Shown here: piece by piece, positions 18,656-28,215 of the stretch
Numbering within the stretch: position 1 is the stretch's first letter
Layout of the letters: every line of letters begins with the position of its first letter
Origin: Clostridiales bacterium
Lineage (GTDB): Bacteria > Bacillota > Clostridia > TANB77 > CAG-508
Length of the DNA stretch: 64,000 nucleotides
Assembly (NCBI GenBank): GCA_004553715.1
Contig: SFKP01000010.1
Location: 39,013-103,012, forward strand
Direction: 5' to 3'
The notes under the pieces: model-generated
What the model was told of the DNA's origin: nothing
Database searches by the model: none
The model's input: only the letters and a program-made list of their open reading frames with translations
Program-made: the position numbers and the translations under genes

Positions 18656-20302
18656 CTATTCCTCTATAACTTTAACAATTTGTTGCTCAAGTTCTTTTAT
18701 TTTATTGTTTATTTCTAGTATTTCTTCATCTTGTTTGTCACTTGTATATATATCATCTTTTATTATTTCTGCCATTTCTTCTAGTTCTTCTTTTAACGTT
18801 GCAAGTCTATCCATTACCTCTAATTTCAAGTATTTATATTTCTTAGTTTCATCTAATTCACCAATTAGAGTGATGACATTATCTAATGAGTATTGTTCTC
18901 CATAACCAGGAATAATTACTGGTATTTTAACACTTTCTTCTATCTTTGATTTTAATATTTTTTGTCCTTCTGGTTCTCCATGAACTAAGAAAATATTTTT
19001 TGGTTTTGTTATAAATGAGTATACAAAATTTAATAACCATTCTTGGTCAGCATGACCTGAATACCCTTCTATGTACTCTATTCTAGCATTTACTGCAACC
19101 TCTTCGCCAAAGATCTTTACTTTTTTTTCTCCTCTTACTATTTTATCTCCCAAAGTCCCTGGTGCCTGGTATCCTACAAAAAGTATAGTATTATTTGGAT
19201 TCCATAAATTGTGTTTTAAATGGTGTTTAATTCTTCCTACTTCGCACATTCCACTTGCTGATATAATAATTGCAGGAATAGTCATTTCATTTAATGCTTT
19301 TGATTCTTCTGCTGTTCTTGTGAATTGTAGACCTGGGAATTCTAGTGGATTATCTCCACTTTCTATTTCTTTTCTTACATCTTCTTCGAATAAGTTAACA
19401 TTCTGTTTAAATATCTCTGTTGCAGATATTGCAAGAGGACTATCTACAAATACTGGTACTTTCATTAAAGTTTCATATTTTCTTAAAAATTCCTCATCAT
19501 GTTTTCTTTCTTTTAACTTATTTAATTCATATAAAATTTCTTGAGTTCTTCCTACTGCAAATGATGGTATTATTACATTTCCACCTTTATCTAAAGTTTC
19601 TGATACAATATCTAAAAATCTTTCTGCTTTTTCATCATTTCTTAGATGCAATCTTCCTCCATAAGTTGATTCCATAACAAGTATATCTGCATTTTCAATC
19701 ATTGTTGGAGAATCTAATAATGGAATGTCATTATTCCCTAAATCACCTGTAAAAACAATCTTTTTAGTTTCACCATTTTCTGTTATCCATATTTCTATTA
19801 TTGCGGACCCTAACATATGTCCTGCATCATTAAATCTTACTGATATATTTTTGTCTAACTCAACTATTTCATCATAATTAACTGGCTGAAATATTTCTAA
19901 ACATTTTATCGCATCTTGTGCAGTATAAATTGGAGGTCTTGGTGGCAAACCTTTTCTTTCTCTTTTTCTATTTTGCCATTCTACTTCCATTTCTTGAATA
20001 TGTCCACTATCTGGAAGCATTATTGAACATAAATCACATGTAGCTTTTGTTGCTATTACTGGATTTCTATATCCTTCTACATATAACTTTGGAATTCTTC
20101 CTGAATGGTCAATATGAGCATGTGTTAATAATACAAAATCTATATCTTGAACATTATAAGCAAAATCCTCATAATTTTCTCTTTCTTCTTGTGCCTTCCC
20201 TTGGTTTAGTCCACAATCTATTAATATTTTTCTTCCAGCTCCTTCTAATAAAAAATTTGATCCTGTCACCGTTTTTGCAGCTCCTAAAAATGTAATATTC
20301 AT
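18656..20302 (-). CDS. Metallo-beta-lactamase fold RNA-specificity (beta-CASP) hydrolase
   Basis: The 548 residues show the metal-binding THAHIDHSG motif (about residues 60-68), DAGHMLGSA, FTGDLG, then the beta-CASP cap with SFAVGRTQEIL and SASGM, and late metal ligands in GHADQEW and VHGEPEG. This domain set is found in RNA-processing nucleases and uncharacterised relatives. A C-terminal helical tail (about 480-548) is probably a coiled coil. It may act in RNA turnover; that is a family-level inference. Confidence 0.85.
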   Translation of the reverse strand: MNITFLGAAKTVTGSNFLLEGAGRKILIDCGLNQGKAQEERENYEDFAYNVQDIDFVLLTHAHIDHSGRIPKLYVEGYRNPVIATKATCDLCSIMLPDSGHIQEMEVEWQNRKRERKGLPPRPPIYTAQDAIKCLEIFQPVNYDEIVELDKNISVRFNDAGHMLGSAIIEIWITENGETKKIVFTGDLGNNDIPLLDSPTMIENADILVMESTYGGRLHLRNDEKAERFLDIVSETLDKGGNVIIPSFAVGRTQEILYELNKLKERKHDEEFLRKYETLMKVPVFVDSPLAISATEIFKQNVNLFEEDVRKEIESGDNPLEFPGLQFTRTAEESKALNEMTIPAIIISASGMCEVGRIKHHLKHNLWNPNNTILFVGYQAPGTLGDKIVRGEKKVKIFGEEVAVNARIEYIEGYSGHADQEWLLNFVYSFITKPKNIFLVHGEPEGQKILKSKIEESVKIPVIIPGYGEQYSLDNVITLIGELDETKKYKYLKLEVMDRLATLKEELEEMAEIIKDDIYTSDKQDEEILEINNKIKELEQQIVKVIEE

Positions 20303-20311
20303 CTTTTCCTC

Positions 20312-21838
20312 CTATATAAATAATTTTATTTTCCTGTTTGGTTTTACATTTAAATCTACTATATTTTCAAAACAGATAGTCTTTTCTAAGCTTTTGTCTT
20401 CATAAATTTCAAAACATATTGACTTATCTTTCTTTACAGGTTTTAGCCAAATGCTTTCTAAATTTATTATTCCTATATCTAATATTTCAGATATTATTCT
20501 ATAATTATCTAAAATATCTTGGCTAATTATATTTATTGTCTTTAAATTACACGCAACTGTAATTGCTTCTTTTTCTACTTCTGATATTGTTTTTGATACT
20601 TCTTTAATATCTTTTATTTTTGTGTCCTTCTTGATTAGTATATTTTTATAATATCTAATTTTATATATAATATCAGTAATATTCTTTTTTGTTTCAGCTA
20701 TTTTTATCTTATCCTCAAACATTTTTAAAGTAGTTTCTATAAATCTATTTGTAATCTTTTCTTTGTTTTGAGTAGCATCTTCTAAATTAATATCATTTAA
20801 AAATCTTATATTGTTTTCTAAAGCCGTTTTTTCCTTTAAATAATTTTGGGGTTCAAGTCTTTTATTATTTTTTTCTAACTTCTCTTGTAAAAATTCTTTT
20901 CTTTGTTCTTGTAACTCACTAAAATCGCTTAAACTAAAGACTCTCTTTTCCTTTGGTAAGACTTTATTTTGTTCTATATATTCTTTTTTAAGTAGCATAT
21001 CATCACTAAAAATCAATTCTATATTTGCTAATTCTTTTTCTATTGTAATTTTTTTTGATTTTAAATCTTCCAAAAATTTAGGTTTATCTAAAAGTATTTC
21101 TAAACTTTTTTCTTGCTCTGTTTTAATATTTATTAATCTTTGCTTTTCTGAAGTGTCATTTAATACCTTTTCTATTACAGCTAATTGATATAATCTGTTT
21201 AAAAACCTATTTATATTTTGTTTATTTGAAAACTCTTTCATTTTTGTAATAATTTCTAAAATAGCATCATTGGTTGTAATTTCTTCTAAATTGACTACTA
21301 AATTTAAGCTTTGATATAAAAAATTTTTAAAGATATCTTCAATATTTTCTTGGTTAATATTCCAAGACCAACCATCAAAATCTCTTACAATTTCAGACAT
21401 ATTAATTGCTCTGCCCATATTTAAAACTTCTGATACAGCAGGACTTATTATTTCATATTCTTCTGGGACTATATACTTGTTATCACTTATCATAAATAAA
21501 GAATATACGATTGATGTTTCATTAGGATATGCTATTATTCCTTTTAATTCTTTACTTATTTTGCATTTTTTTAAGTCTTCATCTGCTACTTTTGGTTTTA
21601 CAATTTCTATTTTATTGCACTTGCTAATTAGGTCTATTATTTCTTCTATTATATCTTTCTTAGGCAAAACATTAACTTTTACTGTTTTATAATCGTTATA
21701 CCCTGCTTCTATCTTATATAATATTTCTAGCAAAATGTTTTTAGCATTTTCTGAGAAAGGTTTATTAGCTAATATTTCTTCTAGTAATTTGCTATAATCT
21801 TTAATATTTAGTTTTGCAATAATATTTCCTTTCTCCAA
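20312..21838 (-). CDS. Hypothetical coiled-coil protein
   Basis: I do not recognise a named family. The 508-residue protein has a mixed N-terminal domain (about 1-210), a long Lys/Glu-rich helical region with coiled-coil character (about 215-430), and a beta-rich end. There is no membrane segment or signal peptide. It lies between the beta-CASP hydrolase gene (9 bp) and ftsK (13 bp) on the same strand, so it is likely co-expressed with them. No cysteine cluster or P-loop is visible. Confidence 0.6.
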   Translation of the reverse strand: MEKGNIIAKLNIKDYSKLLEEILANKPFSENAKNILLEILYKIEAGYNDYKTVKVNVLPKKDIIEEIIDLISKCNKIEIVKPKVADEDLKKCKISKELKGIIAYPNETSIVYSLFMISDNKYIVPEEYEIISPAVSEVLNMGRAINMSEIVRDFDGWSWNINQENIEDIFKNFLYQSLNLVVNLEEITTNDAILEIITKMKEFSNKQNINRFLNRLYQLAVIEKVLNDTSEKQRLINIKTEQEKSLEILLDKPKFLEDLKSKKITIEKELANIELIFSDDMLLKKEYIEQNKVLPKEKRVFSLSDFSELQEQRKEFLQEKLEKNNKRLEPQNYLKEKTALENNIRFLNDINLEDATQNKEKITNRFIETTLKMFEDKIKIAETKKNITDIIYKIRYYKNILIKKDTKIKDIKEVSKTISEVEKEAITVACNLKTINIISQDILDNYRIISEILDIGIINLESIWLKPVKKDKSICFEIYEDKSLEKTICFENIVDLNVKPNRKIKLFI

Positions 21839-21851
21839 AATTACACCTCTT

Positions 21852-24094
21852 TTATTGATTATCTTCTGTTGCTTGTGGCTTAGCCATTTTAAGTTCTTCC
21901 CATCTTTCCTTTGGCATTAATACTTGTCTTGGCTTACTTCCTTCATACCCTGAGATTATTCCTCTTTGTTCCATTTGATCTATTATTCTACCTGCTCTTG
22001 CATATCCTACTTTAAATCTTCTTTGAATAAATGAAGTAGAAGCTTGTCCCATATCAACTACAACATCAATTGCCTCCATAAGTAGTGGATCTATTTCATC
22101 TTCTGCTTCTTCATCAAGTTCTTTATCAGTAGAATTTGCTTTTTCAATTTTTTCTAAAATGTCTTCATTATATGTTGCTCCACCATTTTCTTTTAGGAAA
22201 CTTACTATTTTTTCTACTTCAGCATCTGATATAAATGCCCCTTGAATTCTTTGTGGTTTTAAAACTCCTGAAGGGAAGAATAGCATATCACCTTTCCCTA
22301 ATAATTTTTCTGCACCTGCTGAATCAATTATTGTTCTAGAGTCTACTTGTGAAGTAACCGCAAACGAAATTCTGCTTGCTATATTTGCTTTAATAATACC
22401 TGTAATTACATCTACTGAAGGTCTTTGAGTTGCTATAACTAAGTGCATTCCAGCTGCTCTTGCCATTTGTGCTAAACGGCAAATTGCATCTTCTACATCT
22501 TTTGCTGCTACCATCATTAAGTCTGCAAGCTCATCAATGATAATTACTATTTGAGGAAGTTTTTCTTCTATTCCTTCTTTTTCTAATGCTTGATTATATC
22601 CTTCTATATCTCTTACATTTTTTTCTGCAAATAAATGGTATCTATTTACCATTTCTTGTACAGCCCAAGAAAGTGCTCCTGCAGCCTTTTTAGGATCTGT
22701 AACAACTGGTATAAGCAAATGTGGTATTCCGTTATAAACTGAAAGTTCAACTACTTTAGGGTCTACCATAACTAATTTTACTTCACTTGGTTTTGCTTTA
22801 TAAATTATACTTGTAATCAATGTATTTATACAAACACTCTTACCAGAGCCAGTACTTCCTGCAATAAGCACATGTGGCATTTTTGCAATATCTGATACTA
22901 TAACATCTCCTGCTGCATCTTTTCCTACTGCAAAACTTAATTTTGATTTTGCTGTTTTAAACTCTTTGCTATCTATAATATCTCTTAAAACTACCATTTC
23001 TTTTTCTTTATTTGGTATTTCAATTCCTACAGCTTGTTTCCCTGGAATTGGAGCTTCTATTCTTATTGATTCTGCTGCTAAATTTAAAGCAATATCATCA
23101 GCTAATTTTGCTATTTTACTTACTCGTACACCTTCTGCTGGTTTTAATTCATATCTTGTAATTGTTGGCCCTACTGATACATTTTCCACTTTTGCACTTA
23201 CTCCAAAGCTATGCAGAGTTTTTTGCAATTTTGAAGCTGTTTCTGTCAACGCCTTTTTAGTGTTTTTTACATTAGTTTTTGAAGCATTTAAAAACTCTAT
23301 TGGTGGAAATTCATAGTCTTTATCTTCAACAGTTATAGTATGTTCTAAAGTCAAAACCTCTTTAGATGTATCCTTTTTTTCTTCCTCTTGTTTTCTGAAT
23401 AATGAATTTTCATTAACAATATTAATATTCATCTGTTCATCTGTATCTTTTAAATTTTTTTCTTTACTGTCTTTTTCTTCTTTAATAATTATATTTTCAA
23501 TTTTATCCTTTTTTATTCCAGCAATAATATTTGCTTTTTCTTCTTTTCTTTGTGTTTTCTTTGCTCTACTATTTCTTTTAATTTTTCGGCTGGTTTAATT
23601 CCATAAAGGAATATTGCAGTAATTACAGTAATTCCTATTGCAATTATTATTGCTCCTATTTTTCCTGTTAGCTTTATAAGTGCTACAGCAAGTAAAGCAC
23701 CAAAAGCTCCTCCTCCGATATTGTTATTTCCTAATTGATAAGCTTCTGTAACTATTTCTTCAACATCTTTCGTATAATCAATGTGTGAAGTTATTACTGT
23801 TATTATTGCAGAAATACATATTAGCATTACTCCATATTGAAGCATTTTTCTAATAATAGATTGTTTATCTTCTTCACATGCAATAGATACTGCAACAGAA
23901 AAAGCACCTATTGGAATAAAATATTTTATCCATCCAAAAAGTCCTCCTATTACAGGGCTTAAGGTTTCACCCAGATATCCAGATTGAACATATATTATTA
24001 ATCCTAATAAAATGCTAATTACTATTAATATCACTACTTGTAAGTCTATTCCTACATCTTTCTTTTTTGTTTTTTTTCTTTTTTTATTTGCCAT
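21852..24094 (-). CDS. ftsK: DNA translocase FtsK/SpoIIIE, frameshifted in an A-rich linker
   Basis: The N-terminal 24094-23513 part has a basic start and four membrane helices; the 23432-21852 part has the motor with Walker A GSTGSGKS, Walker [12 protein letters not shown] and a C-terminal gamma winged helix ([19 protein letters not shown]). The two are in different frames. The shift falls in a Lys-coding A-rich tract near 23533-23545, where one extra A, or a -1 slip at AAA-AAG, would join them through [13 protein letters not shown]. This is not a CGG site, so it may be a homopolymer error, a real mutation or -1 frameshifting. Corrected length is about 750 residues, normal for FtsK. Confidence 0.85.
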
Positions 24095-24111
24095 ATTTGC
24101 TCCTTATTATT

Positions 24112-24156
24112 AAAAAATAAGTCAGAAACTCCAATTTTATTGACAATTCCTGACTT
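24112..24156 (-). terminator. Rho-independent terminator upstream of ftsK
   Basis: On the minus strand an AAGTCAGGAA / TTTCTGACTT stem is followed by ATTTTTT. It lies after the 24165-24623 gene and just before the ftsK ribosome-binding site, so ftsK probably has its own promoter or depends on read-through. Confidence 0.6.
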
Positions 24157-24164
24157 TCAGATAT

Positions 24165-24623
24165 TTATTTTAGTTCTTTTCTATTGTTTTCTATTGTTGA
24201 TATTGTATCATTTAAAGACACCATTATACCATTAATCGCTGACTCTAAATTAGCTAATATGCTATCTGCATAGTCTTTTGTTCCTTTAGAAATTTCTCTA
24301 GACATCTCGTTTGCTGTTTCGATTATTTCTGCTTTCTGTTCATAAGCTTTTCTTGTAATCTCATGTTCATCTATCATAGCTATAATTCTATTTTCAGCTT
24401 CTTTAACTATATCATCAGCTTCTTTTTGTGATTCTTGTAATATACGTTCACGCTCTTCTTTTACCCATTTTGCTTGTTTCAATTCATCAGGAAGCTTTAA
24501 TCTTATTTCTTTAATTATTTCTAACACTTCATCTTTTTCTACAATTGTTTTCTCTGTAAAAGGTACTGTTTTACTCCTCTCCATTATATCCTCTAATGTT
24601 TCTAATAGCGTAAAAATTTCCAT
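24165..24623 (-). CDS. Coiled-coil protein resembling ATP synthase b/E-type stalk helices
   Basis: The 152-residue protein is almost wholly alpha-helical. Residues about 60-120 are a charged heptad-like stretch (KEERERILQESQKEADDIVKEAENRI) similar to the DivIVA/ATPase stalk-like proteins found next to rsmD in Clostridia. There is no membrane helix. It starts 3 bp after the rsmD stop and is translationally coupled to it. Function unknown; it may be a membrane-peripheral scaffold. Confidence 0.6.
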   Translation of the reverse strand: MEIFTLLETLEDIMERSKTVPFTEKTIVEKDEVLEIIKEIRLKLPDELKQAKWVKEERERILQESQKEADDIVKEAENRIIAMIDEHEITRKAYEQKAEIIETANEMSREISKGTKDYADSILANLESAINGIMVSLNDTISTIENNRKELK

Positions 24624-24626
24624 GTT

Positions 24627-25184
24627 CTACTCCTTTCGAATAAATATGAGAATTACATTTCCATATTTTCTTTCGTCATAAATTTCTATTCCATCAATCA
24701 ATAAAATATCATTTTTTTTGTTAATATCATTTGTTTCTAAAACTATAATACCATCTTTGGTTAATAAATCATATTTTATTACAATGTCTATTGCTTTTAC
24801 AGCAAAATCTGTTTTATATGGTGGATCTAAAAATATAAAATCAAATTTGTTTTTTTTATCACATAATTGTTTTAATGCTAGATTATAATCTTTTCTTAAT
24901 ATAACACTTTGATTTTCAAATTTTGTGTTTTGCACATTTTTTGTAATTGCTTTTATTGCTTTTATATCTTTATCGCAAAATACTGCTTTTTTAGCCCCTC
25001 TGCTTAGTGCCTCTATTCCTAGTGCACCACTTCCAGCAAACAAATCTAAAACACTTTTCCCTTCTAAATCAAACTGTATAATACTAAATAATGCTTCTTT
25101 TACTCTATCTAAAGTTGGTCTTGTATCTAAACCTTCTTGTGATATGAGTTTTGTTCCTCTAGCTACTCCACTAATTACCCTCAT
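24627..25184 (-). CDS. rsmD: 16S rRNA (guanine966-N2)-methyltransferase RsmD
   Basis: RsmD methylates G966 of 16S rRNA. The protein begins MRVISGVARG and has LDTRPTLDRVKEALF, the SAM-binding LDLFAGSGALGIEALSRGA (about residues 46-64) and the catalytic DPPY motif (about residues 130-133). At 185 residues it is complete and typical. Confidence 0.95.
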   Translation of the reverse strand: MRVISGVARGTKLISQEGLDTRPTLDRVKEALFSIIQFDLEGKSVLDLFAGSGALGIEALSRGAKKAVFCDKDIKAIKAITKNVQNTKFENQSVILRKDYNLALKQLCDKKNKFDFIFLDPPYKTDFAVKAIDIVIKYDLLTKDGIIVLETNDINKKNDILLIDGIEIYDERKYGNVILIFIRKE

Positions 25185-25373
25185 CTTTAAAAAAACCTCT
25201 TTGATATATATATTTTATTGTAAATTTCTCATAAGTCAATAGGGTTAACACAATTGTAATATTTAAATAATATTTTTGTAACATTATTTTTCTTGTACAT
25301 TATATATGAATTTTTTAGATTTTGCAATACTTATTACAAATATTGTGACTTTTGTTAAATCGCAAAAAAGGTC

Positions 25374-25557
25374 GTTAATGTTCAGACCAATCACTATATA
25401 ATCCGCTCCATCTTGCTGTCGGTTGGACATTTTCTTTTCTTACCGCTCCATCTTGCTGTCGGTTGGACATTTTCTTTTCTTAAGCTAAAGCACGAAAAGA
25501 AAATGTCCAACCGACACGTGGAGCTACTAATTTGAAAATTAGGGTCTTAACATTAAC
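25374..25557 (+). mobile_element. MITE-like element, copy 3, with internal 40-bp duplication
   Basis: The ends are GTTAATGTTCAGAC and a CTTAACATTAAC-type right end, flanked by a perfect 8-bp direct repeat AAAAGGTC (25366-25373 and 25558-25565). The left arm contains a tandem duplication of a 40-bp unit (25403-25442 and 25443-25482), making this copy 184 bp. The target was the stem of a terminator, which survives intact beside the insertion because the target bases were duplicated. Together with the next repeat it fills the 486-bp region between rsmD and the SSB-like gene; no gene is seen. Confidence 0.9.
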
Positions 25558-25586
25558 AAAAGGTCTATTTTCATAGACCTTTTTTA
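25558..25586. terminator. Terminator hairpin abutting MITE copy 3
   Basis: AGGTCTA-TTTTCA-TAGACCT followed by TTTTTT on the plus strand, and preceded by AAAA so that the minus strand also ends in TTTT. It can serve the SSB-like gene on the minus strand. The first 8 bases are the target duplication of the MITE. Confidence 0.7.
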
Positions 25587-25660
25587 TTGTATAGGAAAAA
25601 TCGCATATTATCTTGACCCAATATAAGGTTTTTCCGTATGTAACAAGGTTGGGCTACCTT
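25584..25660. repeat. Family B long repeat, inverted relative to 9419-9495
   Basis: The reverse complement of this 77-bp stretch matches 9419-9495 with few differences: both contain GTAGCC(T/C)AACCTTG, ACGGAAAAA(T/C)CTTATAT, GGGTCAAGATAAT and GATTTTTCCTATACAAT. The unit itself is an imperfect palindrome (GTATACGGAAAAATC with GATTTTTCCTATAC). A shorter piece occurs at 63387-63411. Confidence 0.75.
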
Positions 25661-25670
25661 TCTTATATTT

Positions 25671-26392
25671 TTACATTGCTTCTTTTTCTTGGTTTTCTGC
25701 AGGAGTATCATTTTTTTCTATTATTTCTAAGCTTCCAATTGATACTTCATATGCCATACTTCATATGCCACTTTTTGTTCTACTGAGCCATCTTCGTGTT
25801 TTTTCTCATACATTCTTGATTGAACTCTTCCCACTACTTTTACCTCAGTACCTACAGGCATATTTTCACAAAATCTTGCATTTCTTCCCCAAGCAATACA
25901 AGGTATGTAATCTGATTTATTATAAGCTCTGTTTATTGCAAGCAATATATCTGAAATTTCTCTTCCAAATGGTGTTTTTCTATATATTGGCTTTTTACAA
26001 ATGTATCCTATAAGCACTACTTCATTAGATACTTTGATTGGTTTTGTAGTTCCTTCTTCGCCTTCTGTTATCTCTTGCTCTACTTCTGCTTCTTTTTCTC
26101 TTATTTCTTTTGCAAATACTGTAAGGACTAGTCTGCTTCTTTCATTTTCATATGCATTATATGATCTGAATTGTCCTTCTATTTCTACTTCTTTTCCAAT
26201 AGTTAAATCAAAATTTACTAACAATCTTTCTGATATTGTAATTGGAATTATGTCTGATGTTTGACTTAAACGTGGTACCTCCAAATTAAAAACATAAAAA
26301 CTTTCACCATATATCTCATGACTAAATTTTTTATCACTTGTAATTTTACCAACTAAAACTAGATAGTTGTTTTCTAAATAATTTGTAATCAC
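25671..26392 (-). CDS. Single-stranded-DNA-binding (SSB-like) protein with two OB folds, 3' frame broken by 14-bp duplication
   Basis: Two OB-fold units can be seen: residues about 6-95 (YLVLVGKITS ... GKEVEIEGQFRSY) and 118-215 (NEVVLIGYICKKPIYRKTPFGREI, CIAWGRNARF, VVGRVQSRMY). The frame stops at 25727 because a 14-bp unit, ATACTTCATATGCC on the plus strand, is duplicated near 25742-25769. Removing one copy restores AYEVSIGSLEIIEKN and an acidic tail ending at 25671. I annotate the ancestral extent; the present frame ends at 25727. The short acidic end resembles SSB tails. Confidence 0.75.
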
Positions 26393-26493
26393 TTTATTTC
26401 CTCCTTTTTTCTATCGTGACTTATTATTTTTCATTAGACAGTACTATTATACTACTTTTAGTTGGGTTTGTCTACATAAAATGGAAAATTTAT

Positions 26494-26970
26494 CTATTTT
26501 TTTATGTCAAGTACTTTAAACTTTATTACTCCACCTGGGGTTTGAGCTTCAACTATTTGGTTTTTTTTGGCTCCCATTAAAGCTGCACCAATTGGGGATT
26601 CGTTTGAAATCTTATTTTCTGCTAGGTTTACCTCTGTAGAACCAACTATTGTGTATTCACATTTTTCATCATATTCCATATCTAAAACAGTTACAATATT
26701 TCCTACTTGTACTGTCTTAGTATCTATTTCTGATTCGTCAATAATCTTAGCATATCTTATTTTATTTTCTAATTCTGCTATTTTCATTTCATTTGCAGCT
26801 TGTGCATTTTTTGCTTCATCATATTCTGAATTTTCTGATAAGTCTCCAAATCCTAAAGCTATTTTTATTCTTTCAGAAATTTCTGTTCTCTTTTCTGTTT
26901 TCAAATATTCTAGTTCTTTCTCTAAATTGTCATATCCTTCTTGTGTCAATAATATTTCTTTATCTTCCAT
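26494..26970 (-). CDS. greA: Transcription elongation factor GreA
   Basis: GreA rescues backtracked RNA polymerase by stimulating transcript cleavage. The 158-residue protein begins with the coiled coil (LLTQEGYDNLEKELEYLKTEKR ... GDLSENSEYDEAKN with the catalytic acidic tip) and ends in the FKBP-like domain (VQVGNIVTVLDME, ESPIGAALMGAK, GGVIKFKVLDI). Length and motifs are canonical. Confidence 0.97.
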   Translation of the reverse strand: MEDKEILLTQEGYDNLEKELEYLKTEKRTEISERIKIALGFGDLSENSEYDEAKNAQAANEMKIAELENKIRYAKIIDESEIDTKTVQVGNIVTVLDMEYDEKCEYTIVGSTEVNLAENKISNESPIGAALMGAKKNQIVEAQTPGGVIKFKVLDIKK

Positions 26971-27065
26971 TTTGCATTTCTCCTTTTATATTTAGTTTAA
27001 TTTTATTATATTACAATAATCTTTACTGTTTGTCAATCTTTAAACATCATTTTTTTTAATTTGTT

Positions 27066-27208
27066 GTTAATGTTTAGACCCAAATTTTCAAATTAGTAGC
27101 TCCACGTGTCGGTTGCACTTTTCTTTTCGTGCTTTAGCCTAAGAAAAGAAAATGTCCAACCGACAGCAAGATGGAGTGGGTTATATATTAATTAGTCTGA
27201 ACTGTAAC
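27066..27208 (-). mobile_element. 143-bp MITE-like element, copy 4 (inverted)
   Basis: Full-length copy in the opposite orientation to copy 1, with ends GTTAATGTTTAGAC and GTCTGAACTGTAAC. It is bounded by a perfect 8-bp direct repeat AATTTGTT (27058-27065 and 27209-27216). The central stem has GTGTCGGTTG / CAACCGACAG arms around the GTGCTTTAGCCTAA loop. It lies between greA and the unknown gene beside topA, in a 300-bp region with no other gene. Confidence 0.92.
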
Positions 27209-27240
27209 AATTTGTTATTATTAGTTAATGGTATTACCTT

Positions 27241-27273
27241 TAAATCCGCTTAATCTTGTTGGATGTAGTACTT
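27241..27273 (+). repeat. Half-element of the diverged MITE subfamily
   Basis: The sequence AAATCCGCTTAATCTTG followed by TTGGATGTAGTACTTTC matches the left arm of the diverged element at 33835-33969 read in reverse (AAATCC, ATCTTGCGGGATGTAGGACATTTTC), and not the GTCGGTTG arm of the main family. Only one arm is present, so it is a decayed copy or a solo end directly after the unknown gene. Confidence 0.5.
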
Positions 27274-28153
27274 TCAATCAATATTTTGAATAAATTCTTT
27301 ATTGTCAATTTTCCCTTTATTTCCTATAAAATATTCTATACCGTATCTTGTCTTTTAAGATTTTCTCCGATGCATCATCTTTTTTTAAATCATATATTAA
27401 AGCTTCATATATGAGTACATCGTTAAATCCTTGTAACTTGTATTTATCCTTCATATATATATTATAGTAATTTATATTTATTCCATTAAATTGTTTTGTT
27501 TTGATATTTATTTCGTTGCTTAAATTGATAATTACTGATTTTTGTGGCAAGCGGAACTTATTTAATATTTCTTCTGGAAAGTCCATATTCAATATGATTT
27601 TGGAGTTTAATAAATCTTTTTTCTTGTTATTTGATATCTTAATTAAAATTCCTAATTCATCATATAAATAGTCTTGCAAGTTGTTAAACTTTTCTACATG
27701 ATTAGTTACAATATTTAATCGTTTCACATCCTTAGCTATACTAATTATATTTTTCATATTCGTTTCATCATAGTCATTTACTAAAATGGATATTTCTATT
27801 TCTTCTATTTGTTTATTTGCTAATTTGCAAACCTTTTCTACCGCTTGTTTTGCTAGCAGATTAAATAGTTTTCTTCCATCTAAAATATTGATATTTTCTG
27901 CATATAAACTGTTTTTTATTATTTCATTTTTCAATAAAGCATTTGATAATACTACATTTTTTGCACATTTTTTATACAAAAGCTTATTAAGTTTTTTAGA
28001 AACTCGGTTATTCTTTTTAATTCTTGTTTTATCATTTATAGGTATACATATTACTTCTTTATTATCTATAATATTTTGCTCTATTTTATTAAAAGTTATC
28101 TTTTGTTTTAATGTAAGATTTTCATCTTTTTCCTTAATATACAATACGTCCAT
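27274..28153 (-). CDS. Unknown conserved clostridial protein, +1 recoded at CGG near its end
   Basis: I do not recognise the family. The zero frame stops at 27317 after ATA CGG TAT (CGG at 27341-27343), ending in KIRYRIFYRK. With the C skipped the frame stays open for 23 more codons and ends KIGIEYFIGNKGKIDNKEF...NID, a better-looking terminus that abuts a decayed repeat; total 292 residues. The body has KKNNRVSKKLNKLLYKKC, a segment ILDGRKLFNLLAKQAVEK and a DYLYDELGILIKI strand, with no membrane helix. It is the one recoding site without a known family to confirm it. The gene is downstream of topA on the same strand. Confidence 0.7.
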
Positions 28154-28155
28154 AT

Positions 28156-28198
28156 AAACACCTAAATATAATTTATATCTAATTATATTTAGGTGTTT
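28156..28198 (-). promoter_or_regulatory. Hairpin overlapping the ribosome-binding site of the unknown gene
   Basis: A perfect 16-bp stem (AAACACCTAAATATAA at 28156-28171 with TTATATTTAGGTGTTT at 28183-28198) separates topA from the unknown gene. Read on the minus strand, the AGGTG that would serve as ribosome-binding site lies in the 3' arm, so the fold could block translation. It may equally be a weak terminator for topA. Confidence 0.45.
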
Positions 28199-28215
28199 TA
28201 TAAATATTACTTTAT

